Assembly (NCBI RefSeq): GCF_013373865.1
Contig: NW_023415801.1
Location: forward strand, 1-64,000
Length of the DNA stretch: 64,000 nucleotides
Direction of reading: 5' to 3'
From: Monomorium pharaonis
Lineage: Eukaryota > Arthropoda > Insecta > Hymenoptera > Formicidae
Shown here: positions 21,901 through 35,964 of the stretch, in pieces
How positions within the stretch are numbered: position 1 is the stretch's first letter
Layout: each line of letters opens with the position of its first letter
Translations under genes and position numbers: made by a program
Notes under the pieces: generated by a model
What the model was told of the DNA's origin: nothing
Database searches by the model: none
The model's input: the letters and a program-made list of their open reading frames with translations, nothing else

Positions 21901-22611
21901 GTATATAATTTCCGGTGACAAACCTTGGTGACAAAAGATGGTTCTTATCCTTACAACGTTATCAATATTTAACCGATGAACAAGTCTACGTCACACCTTA
22001 TCTATTTAATCATCACCATCAATATATAATTGATTAAATTTAAATTTAAGGAAAAAAATTACATCAATCCAAGATGATCCTTTTAATCAAATTCAACTTA
22101 AGTGGCCTATAAACACTGCAAAATATATCCGTTATATCCGAAGAAAATTACCTTTTTAAAAAAGGTAAAAAAAAGGCGCCAAATGTATGGTTTTTCTTTA
22201 AGGAAAGAAATAGCAAATCCAAGGTAGGACTTTTGATTAAATTTCACCTGAGTGACATATATAGTATACCTTTATGGTTGGAAAAAATCACATTTGTTTA
22301 TGTATCAAATAAATCCAAGATAATACTCTTCATCAAATTCAATCAAAATGATACATATAATATAAGTGATATATAGTATACTGTAAAGAAACACATCTTA
22401 TACCTAAGATAAAACTTCATCTAATTTAGCCCAAGTAATATCACAGACCTTATTCCAACCAAAATCTAACTTTAATTATTAAACTAACGATTATTTTAAA
22501 TGAAGAATTACACGCGCACGCATTAACCTTCTCTACAAAAATAATGATATCAGAATATTTTGCACCAAATATAACAATGGATATTTATATGAACTGAAAC
22601 ATCTACTGTAT

Positions 22612-22671
<60 letters not shown>

Positions 22672-23243
22672 CGAGGAAGAGGAAAATCTTCAACCTGACC
22701 ATCTTGGAAGGATAACTTTTTAGTTATCAACCACCAAGAGGCCAAAGACATCCGGGTGCCCGTACACCCGGATAGTGTGGGATTCTATGGGGGCACATCG
22801 CGGGAGATACTGCCCCCATAGCCTACCCACTAAAAACCTCTTCCTATATTCTGTTCTATCTATTCAGCCCTGATGTTAAAGATAATATCTCCCGAAATTT
22901 CCGGTAGTAGTAGCGATGCCCAATATTTAGCCAGTATTAGTCATTATACTGTTAATGTATTTTGCTAGTAGGGACATCTCGGTTTCGACCTGACGATCGG
23001 ACTCGGAATTCATAGATACTTTAAGCTGCAGTGGACCGGTCGACTTTACTTGGTCGTTCTTCGAGGTTTGCCAAGGTTATCGAGTAGTAACTAGTAAAAA
23101 AATTAAAAATTGACAATAAATTTAAAAAGTTAATAGCTGTTAACTTATAGTATATAGTTAATTTTAAATATTTTAATTTTTTAACTGTGACAAGTTATTT
23201 TGAAAAATTTAACTTAATATCAACTTGATTAACTTGAACTTAA

Positions 23244-23651
23244 TTAATTAAAAAAATATATCAACTTACCCAAGCCTGAGGTTTGCGTATTATTGAACTT
23301 CTTTTTTAATAAATCCCGGAGAAATTTCTTGCTCGCCTTAGGACTTATAAAGTTCATGTTGTTTAACTCCGGAGCGATAAACACACTCGGCTCTCTTTGC
23401 GTCCGTCGCATAAGAGTAGCGGAGTTCAGATCGGGTTGGTAGGCGTTCTGCTCGCCCAGCGGGAGCCACGCTTGCCAGTAGTTATTCAGAGAGCCAATGC
23501 CATTCTTTTTGGCTGTCGATGACGACGTTGTCGTTGTTTCTTCAGGTACACGAACGGGCATCAATTCGCCATTGCAAATCAATCCGAGAAACAGCAAGGT
23601 GGATAACATTCTCCACTGAGATACCATTCTTCGCTGTAGGCTCAGCATCAT
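23244..23651 (-). CDS. Putative secreted small protein (unit 5 copy)
   Basis: Translation identical to the unit 2 copy. Start context, signal peptide, dibasic sites and donor are all preserved, and flanking non-coding sequence is also nearly identical. The lack of protein change therefore does not by itself prove selection. Confidence 0.65.
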   Translation of the reverse strand: MMLSLQRRMVSQWRMLSTLLFLGLICNGELMPVRVPEETTTTSSSTAKKNGIGSLNNYWQAWLPLGEQNAYQPDLNSATLMRRTQREPSVFIAPELNNMNFISPKASKKFLRDLLKKKFNNTQTSGLGKLIYFFN

Positions 23652-24308
23652 TTTTGTTCTCGTGCTTCTTTTCGTCGAGTTCGGAAAAGATATCTCAAGA
23701 TGCTCGCGTCTGAATCTTATTCGCCACGTGTCACTTGTCCACGCGCGTCGTGAGCTATGCGTCTCTGACGAGAGAAACGAAAGCTACTAAGTCTTCACGA
23801 CTTTATATACAACGTATATAATCTCTAACGCTAACTCAAACGCAGCACTAAAAACTTCTGCTGACTTCTGACGCAGCCAAACGCTCCAGCTTCAACGAAT
23901 GCAGTAGCAGCGGTGGCGACTGTGAAAAGCGACGCGCTTATATACCATACCGAGCTGGCTACCCCGATCCACCATCAGCCAATCAGAAAGATTACCCGCT
24001 CTCTCGACTTTGCGAGAATACTATATGCGTCGCCGCGCGCTTGCTCGCCAGTTACTGCGCGGTGCCGCCGACAGGCGGCTCACCTCTCGGTTCTCTCGGG
24101 AGTAAAATGCAATTATATAAAGACTACCACCCGCAGCACGATTAAGTAATAAGAAAAAATATAACTTTCTTCTCTTTAAGGGAGTTAACCTACATATAGC
24201 GCGGTCGTGCCGAGCGCGAGGGTGCTTCATGTAGAAACGGATCGTCACATAATGCTATTACAGAATTGAGAGAGAGAGAGAAGAGAGATATATATATATA
24301 TATATATC

Positions 24309-24590
24309 TACACTGAGAAAAAAAATTCTTTCAATCAAGAAAATGCATTTTCTTGAAATAGAATTCTTTGATGCAAACAAATATTTTTTTACAGCAACTA
24401 AACAATGTATGCTAGCAAATAAATATTTTATTCTTTTAAGTAAATCATTTCGTACATTTTTGATTTTGTTCCTCTAAGTAATGATTTCATGACATCAATA
24501 GTATCATTATTAAACTGAAATAAATCATTTCTTTGTAATAAGAAAACCGAGTTTCTTAAATGTATTTAAAGAAATTTTTTTCTCAGTGTA
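24309..24590. mobile_element. TA-flanked MITE, unit 5
   Basis: Same element with both inverted ends intact. Confidence 0.75.
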
Positions 24591-27500
24591 TGTATCCGTA
24601 TATGTATATTTATATATATATATTTATGTATAATGTAAATCATAAACGTATATCTATATATAATTATACATAATTTTATGTGTACGATCAGTATTCAAAC
24701 TTATATAAAATTATATATAACTATACGTACTCGACTTTTGGGGGTAAAATTTCTCACTCAATTAAAACGAGTGTGAACCCGTAATCATATATAACCTAGC
24801 CTAGCCTAGCCGCGTCTTAATCCTGTAAAAACATTATGTGACGATCCTTCGCTACATGAGGCACCCTCGCGCTCGTCTGCCAATGAATGCGCGCCACTAC
24901 CGATAGGTAGGTTAACTCTCTTATAGAGAAGGAAATTAATTTTTGCTTGACCTAATCCGCGCGTGCTGCGGGTAGTATATATTATAATATATACTATTTC
25001 TTATGATATTTATGTAACTGCATTTTACTCCCGAGAGAACCGAGAGTTAAGCCGTCTAACGGGTCTCGGCCGCGCAGTAACTGGCGAGCAAGCGTGCGGC
25101 GACGCAGTAAAGTGACTCTTTAATTAAGATATTCATTCCAAGAAGACATTCTCTCCAAAATAAAAACTGAAAATGTGCACTTCTTGATAAAGAATGAAGA
25201 AATTCAGTCTATAAGAGTGAGAAGTAACTCAAATTCAAGTGACTCGGCGTGTCACTCTATATTTCGAGTGAGATTTTCACTCGAAAAAAATTTAGAGAGT
25301 AATTGTATTATAATATAAGTTTGTGTACGAATGCTTATAGCATTAGCCGCGTCCGCCGCTACTCGGCTATTAGAAGGAGAGAGACATCCGTCCTTTTTCT
25401 CCAAGGCTGCCACGAAGACGAGCGTTCAGCGCATTGACGTCTTCTTCTTTAGATTGATACGACACTCATAATTTTTAATTACGATTTTCTTGCTTATCAT
25501 GCTCACATTATCCCTTACGTGATAACCTATCCTATCCATAATAAGTTTTATCGAAATCGTTTATCATCACGTCGTGAATCGTGACCTTTTTTTTTGCGTA
25601 ATGGGCGGTGAATGAGCGGGGCCTCTCATCAAGCGTCAACGCGCTAAACGCTCGTCTTCATGGCAGCCTTGGAGAAAAAGCAATCTAATAGCCAAGTAGC
25701 GGCGGACGCGGCCGAGCCGGCCCGAGACCCGAGACTCGAGGCACGAACGCGACACCGAGTGCCCGCCCCCACCGTCGATGCTGGCGGCCGAAAACTTGCA
25801 CCACTGATCGGCAGTCGAAACGTCTGCGCATTATATTAATCAATTAATGTATTAAATTGCGTTCGCGTTGCAATTCGTTTAAACGTATTTAACAATAAAC
25901 AAAATTAATTTGCACACACATATCTTAATTGTGCTGACTCTTATTATCCTTCTTGTTTTAATTGAATTACAAGAGCCTAATTATTATTTTTAGTATTAAT
26001 GTTGGCAATGTTGCTAATTTAAAATATATCAACAATAAGAATTACATATAAGAACATTTAGAGTTTATCGGTAGACACGGTAGTGTCTCTGAACGCTGTT
26101 CAGAGTCATATGCTACGTCGTACTAGTGTGAGTTTTTGATTTTTAGATCGATATAATGTACCCCGAAATCATTTCAGTAGCACTTTTGTTTGGTCATAGT
26201 GGATTTGCTATATCAAATTTTTAATTTTTAGCAGTGGATTCAGATTTAGCGACCAAAAAGCTTGTAGGATACCAAGTTTCAATTATTTCCCATTGAAAAT
26301 TGACGTAGTTACAGATTTTTGTCGCCTAACGTCTCGTTTTCTCCCACTGTGGGACGTAGAAAAGCGACATTGAAAAGCGACGGACGACGTAAAGGCCCTC
26401 ACACATGAATTGACATATCCATAACATTAAGGTTTCGACGCGTTGCAGAATTGGGCGACCGTAACCGTAACCGGCTGAATCAAGTACGTGAGTGATCGAA
26501 ACCTTACTCATATGGTAATGTCAGTTCATGTGTGAGGACCTTAAGATTTATTTCCTTCTCTCTCTCCGGCGTGCTCCTGCGTGTATTCTTATTGGGTCAC
26601 GTGGGTTAGCCAGTGACTCGTTCTAATTGTAAGTGACGTGCAGGACATGCAGGATGAGGTTATAATACAAATTTCGATTGCAAATATGTGTAATATATGA
26701 AATTTATATGGTAAATATTCTCGTATTGTTATTTTATTATTATACATATATATTAAACATTTAACTGAGCTATGTTACTCTCTGATTCAATTTTACACTG
26801 GCGTCGATGAGACAGATAAGATGTGTGCAACAGTTAAATGTTGCTGTAATTTACAATCGATATGTACAGCTTTTAATCTGCTTTAATAAAACTGTAAATA
26901 AATGTTTTTTATAATACTAATTTTTATTCTTTGCTTTATTAGTAATGTATGTATAATTACAGGTACCTTGGTGACAAAAGAACTTATCCTTACAACGTTC
27001 TCAATATTGCAAACCAATGCACAACTCTACGTGTCACACCTCATCTATTTAACCACCAGCATCAACAGTGTAAAATTAATTAAACAGAGGGTAACACAAC
27101 TCAGATTTTACACTGGTGTCGATGAGATAGACGAGATGTCGTGCGATATAGAATTGTGGATCAGTTAAATGTTGCTGTAATTGTCAATCAATATTCACAA
27201 CTTATTAATTAGTTTGAATAAAACTTTAAATACTAATTTGTATTCTTTACTTTAGTAGTAACGTACATAATTGCCGGTACCTTGGTGACAAAGGATGGTT
27301 CTTATCCTTACAACGTTATCAATATTTAACCGATGCACAACTCTACGTCACACTTCATTTATTTAATCATCAACACCAATGAAAAATTAATTAATCAGTG
27401 AGTAACGAGCTCAGATTTTACACTGGCGTCGATGAGATAGATGAGATGTTGTGTGACATAGAATTGTGGATCAGTGAAATGTTGCTGTAATTGTCAATCA

Positions 27501-28300
27501 ATATTCACAACTGTTAATTAGCTCGAATAAAATTTTCAATAAATGTTTTTAATAATACTAATTTTTATTCTTTACTTTACTAGTAACGTATATAATTTCC
27601 GGTGACAAACCTTGGTGACAAAAGATGGTTCTTATCCTTACAACGTTATCAATATTTAACCGATGAACAAGTCTACGTCACACCTTATCTATTTAATCAT
27701 CACCATCAATATATAATTGATTAAATTTAAATTTAAGGAAAAAAATTACATCAATCCAAGATGATCCTTTTAATCAAATTCAACTTAAGTGGCCTATAAA
27801 CACTGCAAAATATATCCGTTATATCCGAAGAAAATTACCTTTTTAAAAAAGGTAAAAAAAAGGCGCCAAATGTATGGTTTTTCTTTAAGGAAAGAAATAG
27901 CAAATCCAAGGTAGGACTTTTGATTAAATTTCACCTGAGTGACATATATAGTATACCTTTATGGTTGGAAAAAATCACATTTGTTTATGTATCAAATAAA
28001 TCCAAGATAATACTCTTCATCAAATTCAATCAAAATGATACATATAATATAAGTGATATATAGTATACTGTAAAGAAACACATCTTATACCTAAGATAAA
28101 ACTTCATCTAATTTAGCCCAAGTAATATCACAGACCTCTTATTCCAACCAAAATCTAACTTTAATTATTAAACTAACGATTATTTTAAATGAAGAATTAC
28201 ACGCGCACGCATTAACCTTCTCTACAAAAATAATGATATCAGAATATTTTGCACCAAATATAACAATGGATATTTATATGAACTGAAACATCTACTGTAT

Positions 28301-28344
<44 letters not shown>

Positions 28345-28933
28345 TTTTTTTTTTTTTTTAACGAGGAAGAGGAAAATCTTCAACCTGACCATCTTGGAAG
28401 GATAACTTTTTAGTTATCAACCACCAAGAGGCCAAAGACATCCGGGTGCCCGTACACCCGGATAGTGTGGGATTCTATGGGGGCACATCGCGGGAGATAC
28501 TGCCCCCATAGCCTACCCACTAAAAACCTCTTCCTATATTCTGTTCTATCTATTCAGCCCTGATGTTAAAGATAATATCTCCCGAAATTTCCGGTAGTAG
28601 TAGCGATGCCCAATATTTAGCCAGTATTAGTCATTATACTGTTAATGTATTTTGCTAGTAGGGACATCTCGGTTTCGACCTGACGATCGGACTCGGAATT
28701 CATAGATACTTTAAGCTGCAGTGGACCGGTCGACTTTACTTGGTCGTTCTTCGAGGTTTGCCAAGGTTATCGAGTAGTAACTAGTAAAAAAATTAAAAAT
28801 TGACAATAAATTTAAAAAGTTAATAGCTGTTAACTTATAGTATATAGTTAATTTTAAATATTTTAATTTTTTAACTGTGACAAGTTATTTTGAAAAATTT
28901 AACTTAATATCAACTTGATTAACTTGAACTTAA

Positions 28934-29341
28934 TTAATTAAAAAAATATATCAACTTACCCAAGCCTGAGGTTTGCGTATTATTGAACTTCTTTTTTAAT
29001 AAATCCCGGAGAAATTTCTTGCTCGCCTTAGGACTTATAAAGTTCATGTTGTTTAACTCCGGAGCGATAAACACACTCGGCTCTCTTTGCGTCCGTCGCA
29101 TAAGAGTAGCGGAGTTCAGATCGGGTTGGTAGGCGTTCTGCTCGCCCAGCGGGAGCCACGCTTGCCAGTAGTTATTCAGAGAGCCAATGCCATTCTTTTT
29201 GGCTGTCGATGACGACGTTGTCGTTGTTTCTTCAGGTACACGAACGGGCATCAATTCGCCATTGCAAATCAATCCGAGAAACAGCAAGGTGGATAACATT
29301 CTCCACTGAGATACCATTCTTCGCTGTAGGCTCAGCATCAT
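28934..29341 (-). CDS. Putative secreted small protein (unit 6 copy)
   Basis: Translation identical to the unit 2 copy, with the same start and donor. The upstream inverted arm and MITE lie in the same positions as in other units. Confidence 0.65.
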   Translation of the reverse strand: MMLSLQRRMVSQWRMLSTLLFLGLICNGELMPVRVPEETTTTSSSTAKKNGIGSLNNYWQAWLPLGEQNAYQPDLNSATLMRRTQREPSVFIAPELNNMNFISPKASKKFLRDLLKKKFNNTQTSGLGKLIYFFN

Positions 29342-29996
29342 TTTTGTTCTCGTGCTTCTTTTCGTCGAGTTCGGAAAAGATATCTCAAGATGCTCGCGTC
29401 TGAATCTTATTCGCCACGTGTCACTTGTCCACGCGCGTCGTGAGCTATGCGTCTCTGACGAGAGAAACGAAAGCTACTAAGTCTTCACGACTTTATATAC
29501 AACGTATATAATCTCTAACGCTAACTCAAACGCAGCACTAAAAACTTCTGCTGACTTCTGACGCAGCCAAACGCTCCAGCTTCAACGAATGCAGTAGCAG
29601 CGGTGGCGACTGTGAAAAGCGACGCGCTTATATACCATACCGAGCTGGCTACCCCGATCCACCATCAGCCAATCAGAAAGATTACCCGCTCTCTCGACTT
29701 TGCGAGAATACTATATGCGTCGCCGCGCGCTTGCTCGCCAGTTACTGCGCGGTGCCGCCGACAGGCGGCTCACCTCTCGGTTCTCTCGGGAGTAAAATGC
29801 AATTATATAAAGACTACCACCCGCAGCACGATTAAGTAATAAGAAAAAATATAACTTTCTTCTCTTTAAGGGAGTTAACCTACATATAGCGCGGTCGTGC
29901 CGAGCGCGAGGGTGCTTCATGTAGAAACGGATCGTCACATAATGCTATTACAGAATTGAGAGAGAGAGAGAAGAGAGATATATATATATATATATC

Positions 29997-30278
29997 TACA
30001 CTGAGAAAAAAAATTCTTTCAATCAAGAAAATGCATTTTCTTGAAATAGAATTCTTTGATGCAAACAAATATTTTTTTACAGCAACTAAACAATGTATGC
30101 TAGCAAATAAATATTTTATTCTTTTAAGTAAATCATTTCGTACATTTTTGATTTTGTTCCTCTAAGTAATGATTTCATGACATCAATAGTATCATTATTA
30201 AACTGAAATAAATCATTTCTTTGTAATAAGAAAACCGAGTTTCTTAAATGTATTTAAAGAAATTTTTTTCTCAGTGTA
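29997..30278. mobile_element. TA-flanked MITE, unit 6
   Basis: Same element. In this and later units the TA-run length happens to join the GA/TA tract and the MITE into open frames on both strands (29880-30068 and 29956-30165), which are not genes. Confidence 0.75.
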
Positions 30279-33200
30279 TGTATCCGTATATGTATATTTA
30301 TATATATATATTTATGTATAATGTAAATCATAAACGTATATCTATATATAATTATACATAATTTTATGTGTACGATCAGTATTCAAACTTATATAAAATT
30401 ATATATAACTATACGTACTCGACTTTTGGGGGTAAAATTTCTCACTCAATTAAAACGAGTGTGAACCCGTAATCATATATAACCTAGCCTAGCCTAGCCG
30501 CGTCTTAATCCTGTAAAAACATTATGTGACGATCCTTCGCTACATGAGGCACCCTCGCGCTCGTCTGCCAATGAATGCGCGCCACTACCGATAGGTAGGT
30601 TAACTCTCTTATAGAGAAGGAAATTAATTTTTGCTTGACCTAATCCGCGCGTGCTGCGGGTAGTATATATTATAATATATACTATTTCTTATGATATTTA
30701 TGTAACTGCATTTTACTCCCGAGAGAACCGAGAGTTAAGCCGTCTAACGGGTCTCGGCCGCGCAGTAACTGGCGAGCAAGCGTGCGGCGACGCAGTAAAG
30801 TGACTCTTTAATTAAGATATTCATTCCAAGAAGACATTCTCTCCAAAATAAAAACTGAAAATGTGCACTTCTTGATAAAGAATGAAGAAATTCAGTCTAT
30901 AAGAGTGAGAAGTAACTCAAATTCAAGTGACTCGGCGTGTCACTCTATATTTCGAGTGAGATTTTCACTCGAAAAAAATTTAGAGAGTAATTGTATTATA
31001 ATATAAGTTTGTGTACGAATGCTTATAGCATTAGCCGCGTCCGCCGCTACTCGGCTATTAGAAGGAGAGAGACATCCGTCCTTTTTCTCCAAGGCTGCCA
31101 CGAAGACGAGCGTTCAGCGCATTGACGTCTTCTTCTTTAGATTGATACGACACTCATAATTTTTAATTACGATTTTCTTGCTTATCATGCTCACATTATC
31201 CCTTACGTGATAACCTATCCTATCCATAATAAGTTTTATCGAAATCGTTTATCATCACGTCGTGAATCGTGACCTTTTTTTTTGCGTAATGGGCGGTGAA
31301 TGAGCGGGGCCTCTCATCAAGCGTCAACGCGCTAAACGCTCGTCTTCATGGCAGCCTTGGAGAAAAAGCAATCTAATAGCCAAGTAGCGGCGGACGCGGC
31401 CGAGCCGGCCCGAGACCCGAGACTCGAGGCACGAACGCGACACCGAGTGCCCGCCCCCACCGTCGATGCTGGCGGCCGAAAACTTGCACCACTGATCGGC
31501 AGTCGAAACGTCTGCGCATTATATTAATCAATTAATGTATTAAATTGCGTTCGCGTTGCAATTCGTTTAAACGTATTTAACAATAAACAAAATTAATTTG
31601 CACACACATATCTTAATTGTGCTGACTCTTATTATCCTTCTTGTTTTAATTGAATTACAAGAGCCTAATTATTATTTTTAGTATTAATGTTGGCAATGTT
31701 GCTAATTTAAAATATATCAACAATAAGAATTACATATAAGAACATTTAGAGTTTATCGGTAGACACGGTAGTGTCTCTGAACGCTGTTCAGAGTCATATG
31801 CTACGTCGTACTAGTGTGAGTTTTTGATTTTTAGATCGATATAATGTACCCCGAAATCATTTCAGTAGCACTTTTGTTTGGTCATAGTGGATTTGCTATA
31901 TCAAATTTTTAATTTTTAGCAGTGGATTCAGATTTAGCGACCAAAAAGCTTGTAGGATACCAAGTTTCAATTATTTCCCATTGAAAATTGACGTAGTTAC
32001 AGATTTTTGTCGCCTAACGTCTCGTTTTCTCCCACTGTGGGACGTAGAAAAGCGACATTGAAAAGCGACGGACGACGTAAAGGCCCTCACACATGAATTG
32101 ACATATCCATAACATTAAGGTTTCGACGCGTTGCAGAATTGGGCGACCGTAACCGTAACCGGCTGAATCAAGTACGTGAGTGATCGAAACCTTACTCATA
32201 TGGTAATGTCAGTTCATGTGTGAGGACCTTAAGATTTATTTCCTTCTCTCTCTCCGGCGTGCTCCTGCGTGTATTCTTATTGGGTCACGTGGGTTAGCCA
32301 GTGACTCGTTCTAATTGTAAGTGACGTGCAGGACATGCAGGATGAGGTTATAATACAAATTTCGATTGCAAATATGTGTAATATATGAAATTTATATGGT
32401 AAATATTCTCGTATTGTTATTTTATTATTATACATATATATTAAACATTTAACTGAGCTATGTTACTCTCTGATTCAATTTTACACTGGCGTCGATGAGA
32501 CAGATAAGATGTGTGCAACAGTTAAATGTTGCTGTAATTTACAATCGATATGTACAGCTTTTAATCTGCTTTAATAAAACTGTAAATAAATGTTTTTTAT
32601 AATACTAATTTTTATTCTTTGCTTTATTAGTAATGTATGTATAATTACAGGTACCTTGGTGACAAAAGAACTTATCCTTACAACGTTCTCAATATTGCAA
32701 ACCAATGCACAACTCTACGTGTCACACCTCATCTATTTAACCACCAGCATCAACAGTGTAAAATTAATTAAACAGAGGGTAACACAACTCAGATTTTACA
32801 CTGGTGTCGATGAGATAGACGAGATGTCGTGCGATATAGAATTGTGGATCAGTTAAATGTTGCTGTAATTGTCAATCAATATTCACAACTTATTAATTAG
32901 TTTGAATAAAACTTTAAATACTAATTTGTATTCTTTACTTTAGTAGTAACGTACATAATTGCCGGTACCTTGGTGACAAAGGATGGTTCTTATCCTTACA
33001 ACGTTATCAATATTTAACCGATGCACAACTCTACGTCACACTTCATTTATTTAATCATCAACACCAATGAAAAATTAATTAATCAGTGAGTAACGAGCTC
33101 AGATTTTACACTGGCGTCGATGAGATAGATGAGATGTTGTGTGACATAGAATTGTGGATCAGTGAATGTTGCTGTAATTGTCAATCAATATTCACAACTG

Positions 33201-33987
33201 TTAATTAGCTCGAATAAAATTTTCAATAATGTTTTTAATAATACTAATTTTTATTCTTTACTTTACTAGTAACGTATATAATTTCCGGTGACAAACCTTG
33301 GTGACAAAAGATGGTTCTTATCCTTACAACGTTATCAATATTTAACCGATGAACAAGTCTACGTCACACCTTATCTATTTAATCATCACCATCAATATAT
33401 AATTGATTAAATTTAAATTTAAGGAAAAAAATTACATCAATCCAAGATGATCCTTTTAATCAAATTCAACTTAAGTGGCCTATAAACACTGCAAAATATA
33501 TCCGTTATATCCGAAGAAAATTACCTTTTTAAAAAAGGTAAAAAAAAGGCGCCAAATGTATGGTTTTTCTTTAAGGAAAGAAATAGCAAATCCAAGGTAG
33601 GACTTTTGATTAAATTTCACCTGAGTGACATATATAGTATACCTTTATGGTTGGAAAAAATCACATTTGTTTATGTATCAAATAAATCCAAGATAATACT
33701 CTTCATCAAATTCAATCAAAATGATACATATAATATAAGTGATATATAGTATACTGTAAAGAAACACATCTTACACCTAAGATAAAACTTCATCTAATTT
33801 AGCCCAAGTAATATCACAGACCTTCTTATTCCAACCAAAATCTAACTTTAATTATTAAACTAACGATTATTTTAAATGAAGAATTACACGCGCACGCATT
33901 AACCTTCTCTACAAAAATAATGATATCAGAATATTTTGCACCAAATATAACAATGGATATTTATATGAACTGAAACATCTACTGTAT

Positions 33988-34031
<44 letters not shown>

Positions 34032-34619
34032 TTTTTTTTTTTTTTAACGAGGAAGAGGAAAATCTTCAACCTGACCATCTTGGAAGGATAACTTTTTAGT
34101 TATCAACCACCAAGAGGCCAAAGACATCCGGGTGCCCGTACACCCGGATAGTGTGGGATTCTATGGGGGCACATCGCGGGAGATACTGCCCCCATAGCCT
34201 ACCCACTAAAAACCTCTTCCTATATTCTGTTCTATCTATTCAGCCCTGATGTTAAAGATAATATCTCCCGAAATTTCCGGTAGTAGTAGCGATGCCCAAT
34301 ATTTAGCCAGTATTAGTCATTATACTGTTAATGTATTTTGCTAGTAGGGACATCTCGGTTTCGACCTGACGATCGGACTCGGAATTCATAGATACTTTAA
34401 GCTGCAGTGGACCGGTCGACTTTACTTGGTCGTTCTTCGAGGTTTGCCAAGGTTATCGAGTAGTAACTAGTAAAAAAATTAAAAATTGACAATAAATTTA
34501 AAAAGTTAATAGCTGTTAACTTATAGTATATAGTTAATTTTAAATATTTTAATTTTTTAACTGTGACAAGTTATTTTGAAAAATTTAACTTAATATCAAC
34601 TTGATTAACTTGAACTTAA

Positions 34620-35027
34620 TTAATTAAAAAAATATATCAACTTACCCAAGCCTGAGGTTTGCGTATTATTGAACTTCTTTTTTAATAAATCCCGGAGAAA
34701 TTTCTTGCTCGCCTTAGGACTTATAAAGTTCATGTTGTTTAACTCCGGAGCGATAAACACACTCGGCTCTCTTTGCGTCCGTCGCATAAGAGTAGCGGAG
34801 TTCAGATCGGGTTGGTAGGCGTTCTGCTCGCCCAGCGGGAGCCACGCTTGCCAGTAGTTATTCAGAGAGCCAATGCCATTCTTTTTGGCTGTCGATGACG
34901 ACGTTGTCGTTGTTTCTTCAGGTACACGAACGGGCATCAATTCGCCATTGCAAATCAATCCGAGAAACAGCAAGGTGGATAACATTCTCCACTGAGATAC
35001 CATTCTTCGCTGTAGGCTCAGCATCAT
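34620..35027 (-). CDS. Putative secreted small protein (unit 7 copy)
   Basis: Translation identical to the unit 2 copy. The 52 bp deletion that marks this unit lies about 3.8 kb away on the promoter side and does not touch the exon. Confidence 0.65.
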   Translation of the reverse strand: MMLSLQRRMVSQWRMLSTLLFLGLICNGELMPVRVPEETTTTSSSTAKKNGIGSLNNYWQAWLPLGEQNAYQPDLNSATLMRRTQREPSVFIAPELNNMNFISPKASKKFLRDLLKKKFNNTQTSGLGKLIYFFN

Positions 35028-35682
35028 TTTTGTTCTCGTGCTTCTTTTCGTCGAGTTCGGAAAAGATATCTCAAGATGCTCGCGTCTGAATCTTATTCGC
35101 CACGTGTCACTTGTCCACGCGCGTCGTGAGCTATGCGTCTCTGACGAGAGAAACGAAAGCTACTAAGTCTTCACGACTTTATATACAACGTATATAATCT
35201 CTAACGCTAACTCAAACGCAGCACTAAAAACTTCTGCTGACTTCTGACGCAGCCAAACGCTCCAGCTTCAACGAATGCAGTAGCAGCGGTGGCGACTGTG
35301 AAAAGCGACGCGCTTATATACCATACCGAGCTGGCTACCCCGATCCACCATCAGCCAATCAGAAAGATTACCCGCTCTCTCGACTTTGCGAGAATACTAT
35401 ATGCGTCGCCGCGCGCTTGCTCGCCAGTTACTGCGCGGTGCCGCCGACAGGCGGCTCACCTCTCGGTTCTCTCGGGAGTAAAATGCAATTATATAAAGAC
35501 TACCACCCGCAGCACGATTAAGTAATAAGAAAAAATATAACTTTCTTCTCTTTAAGGGAGTTAACCTACATATAGCGCGGTCGTGCCGAGCGCGAGGGTG
35601 CTTCATGTAGAAACGGATCGTCACATAATGCTATTACAGAATTGAGAGAGAGAGAGAAGAGAGATATATATATATATATATC

Positions 35683-35964
35683 TACACTGAGAAAAAAAAT
35701 TCTTTCAATCAAGAAAATGCATTTTCTTGAAATAGAATTCTTTGATGCAAACAAATATTTTTTTACAGCAACTAAACAATGTATGCTAGCAAATAAATAT
35801 TTTATTCTTTTAAGTAAATCATTTCGTACATTTTTGATTTTGTTCCTCTAAGTAATGATTTCATGACATCAATAGTATCATTATTAAACTGAAATAAATC
35901 ATTTCTTTGTAATAAGAAAACCGAGTTTCTTAAATGTATTTAAAGAAATTTTTTTCTCAGTGTA
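35683..35964. mobile_element. TA-flanked MITE, unit 7
   Basis: Same element with both inverted ends intact. Confidence 0.75.

Larger units (their letters stand above)
17051..22733. repeat. Array unit 4
   Basis: Complete 5683 bp unit. It is the first unit with the right-side allele C (20319, where units 1-3 have G) and with an extra AT dinucleotide after the MITE (about 18920). Its (TA)n tract before the MITE is short. Confidence 0.96.
22734..28423. repeat. Array unit 5
   Basis: Complete 5690 bp unit. It keeps T at 28088, shared with units 1-4, and reads C at the site that separates units 1-3 from the rest. The (CT)n(T)n tract is 28304-28359. Confidence 0.96.
28424..34109. repeat. Array unit 6
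   Basis: Complete 5686 bp unit. It is the first with C at 33774 where units 1-5 have T. It still has the 52 bp segment lost from units further right, but lacks two single A bases near 33164 and 33229, inside and just after that segment. Confidence 0.96.

Noticed and set aside
29880..30165. 62- and 69-residue frames with Tyr-Ile runs
   Set aside because: They depend on the TA-run length between GA tract and MITE and are absent in units with other run lengths.
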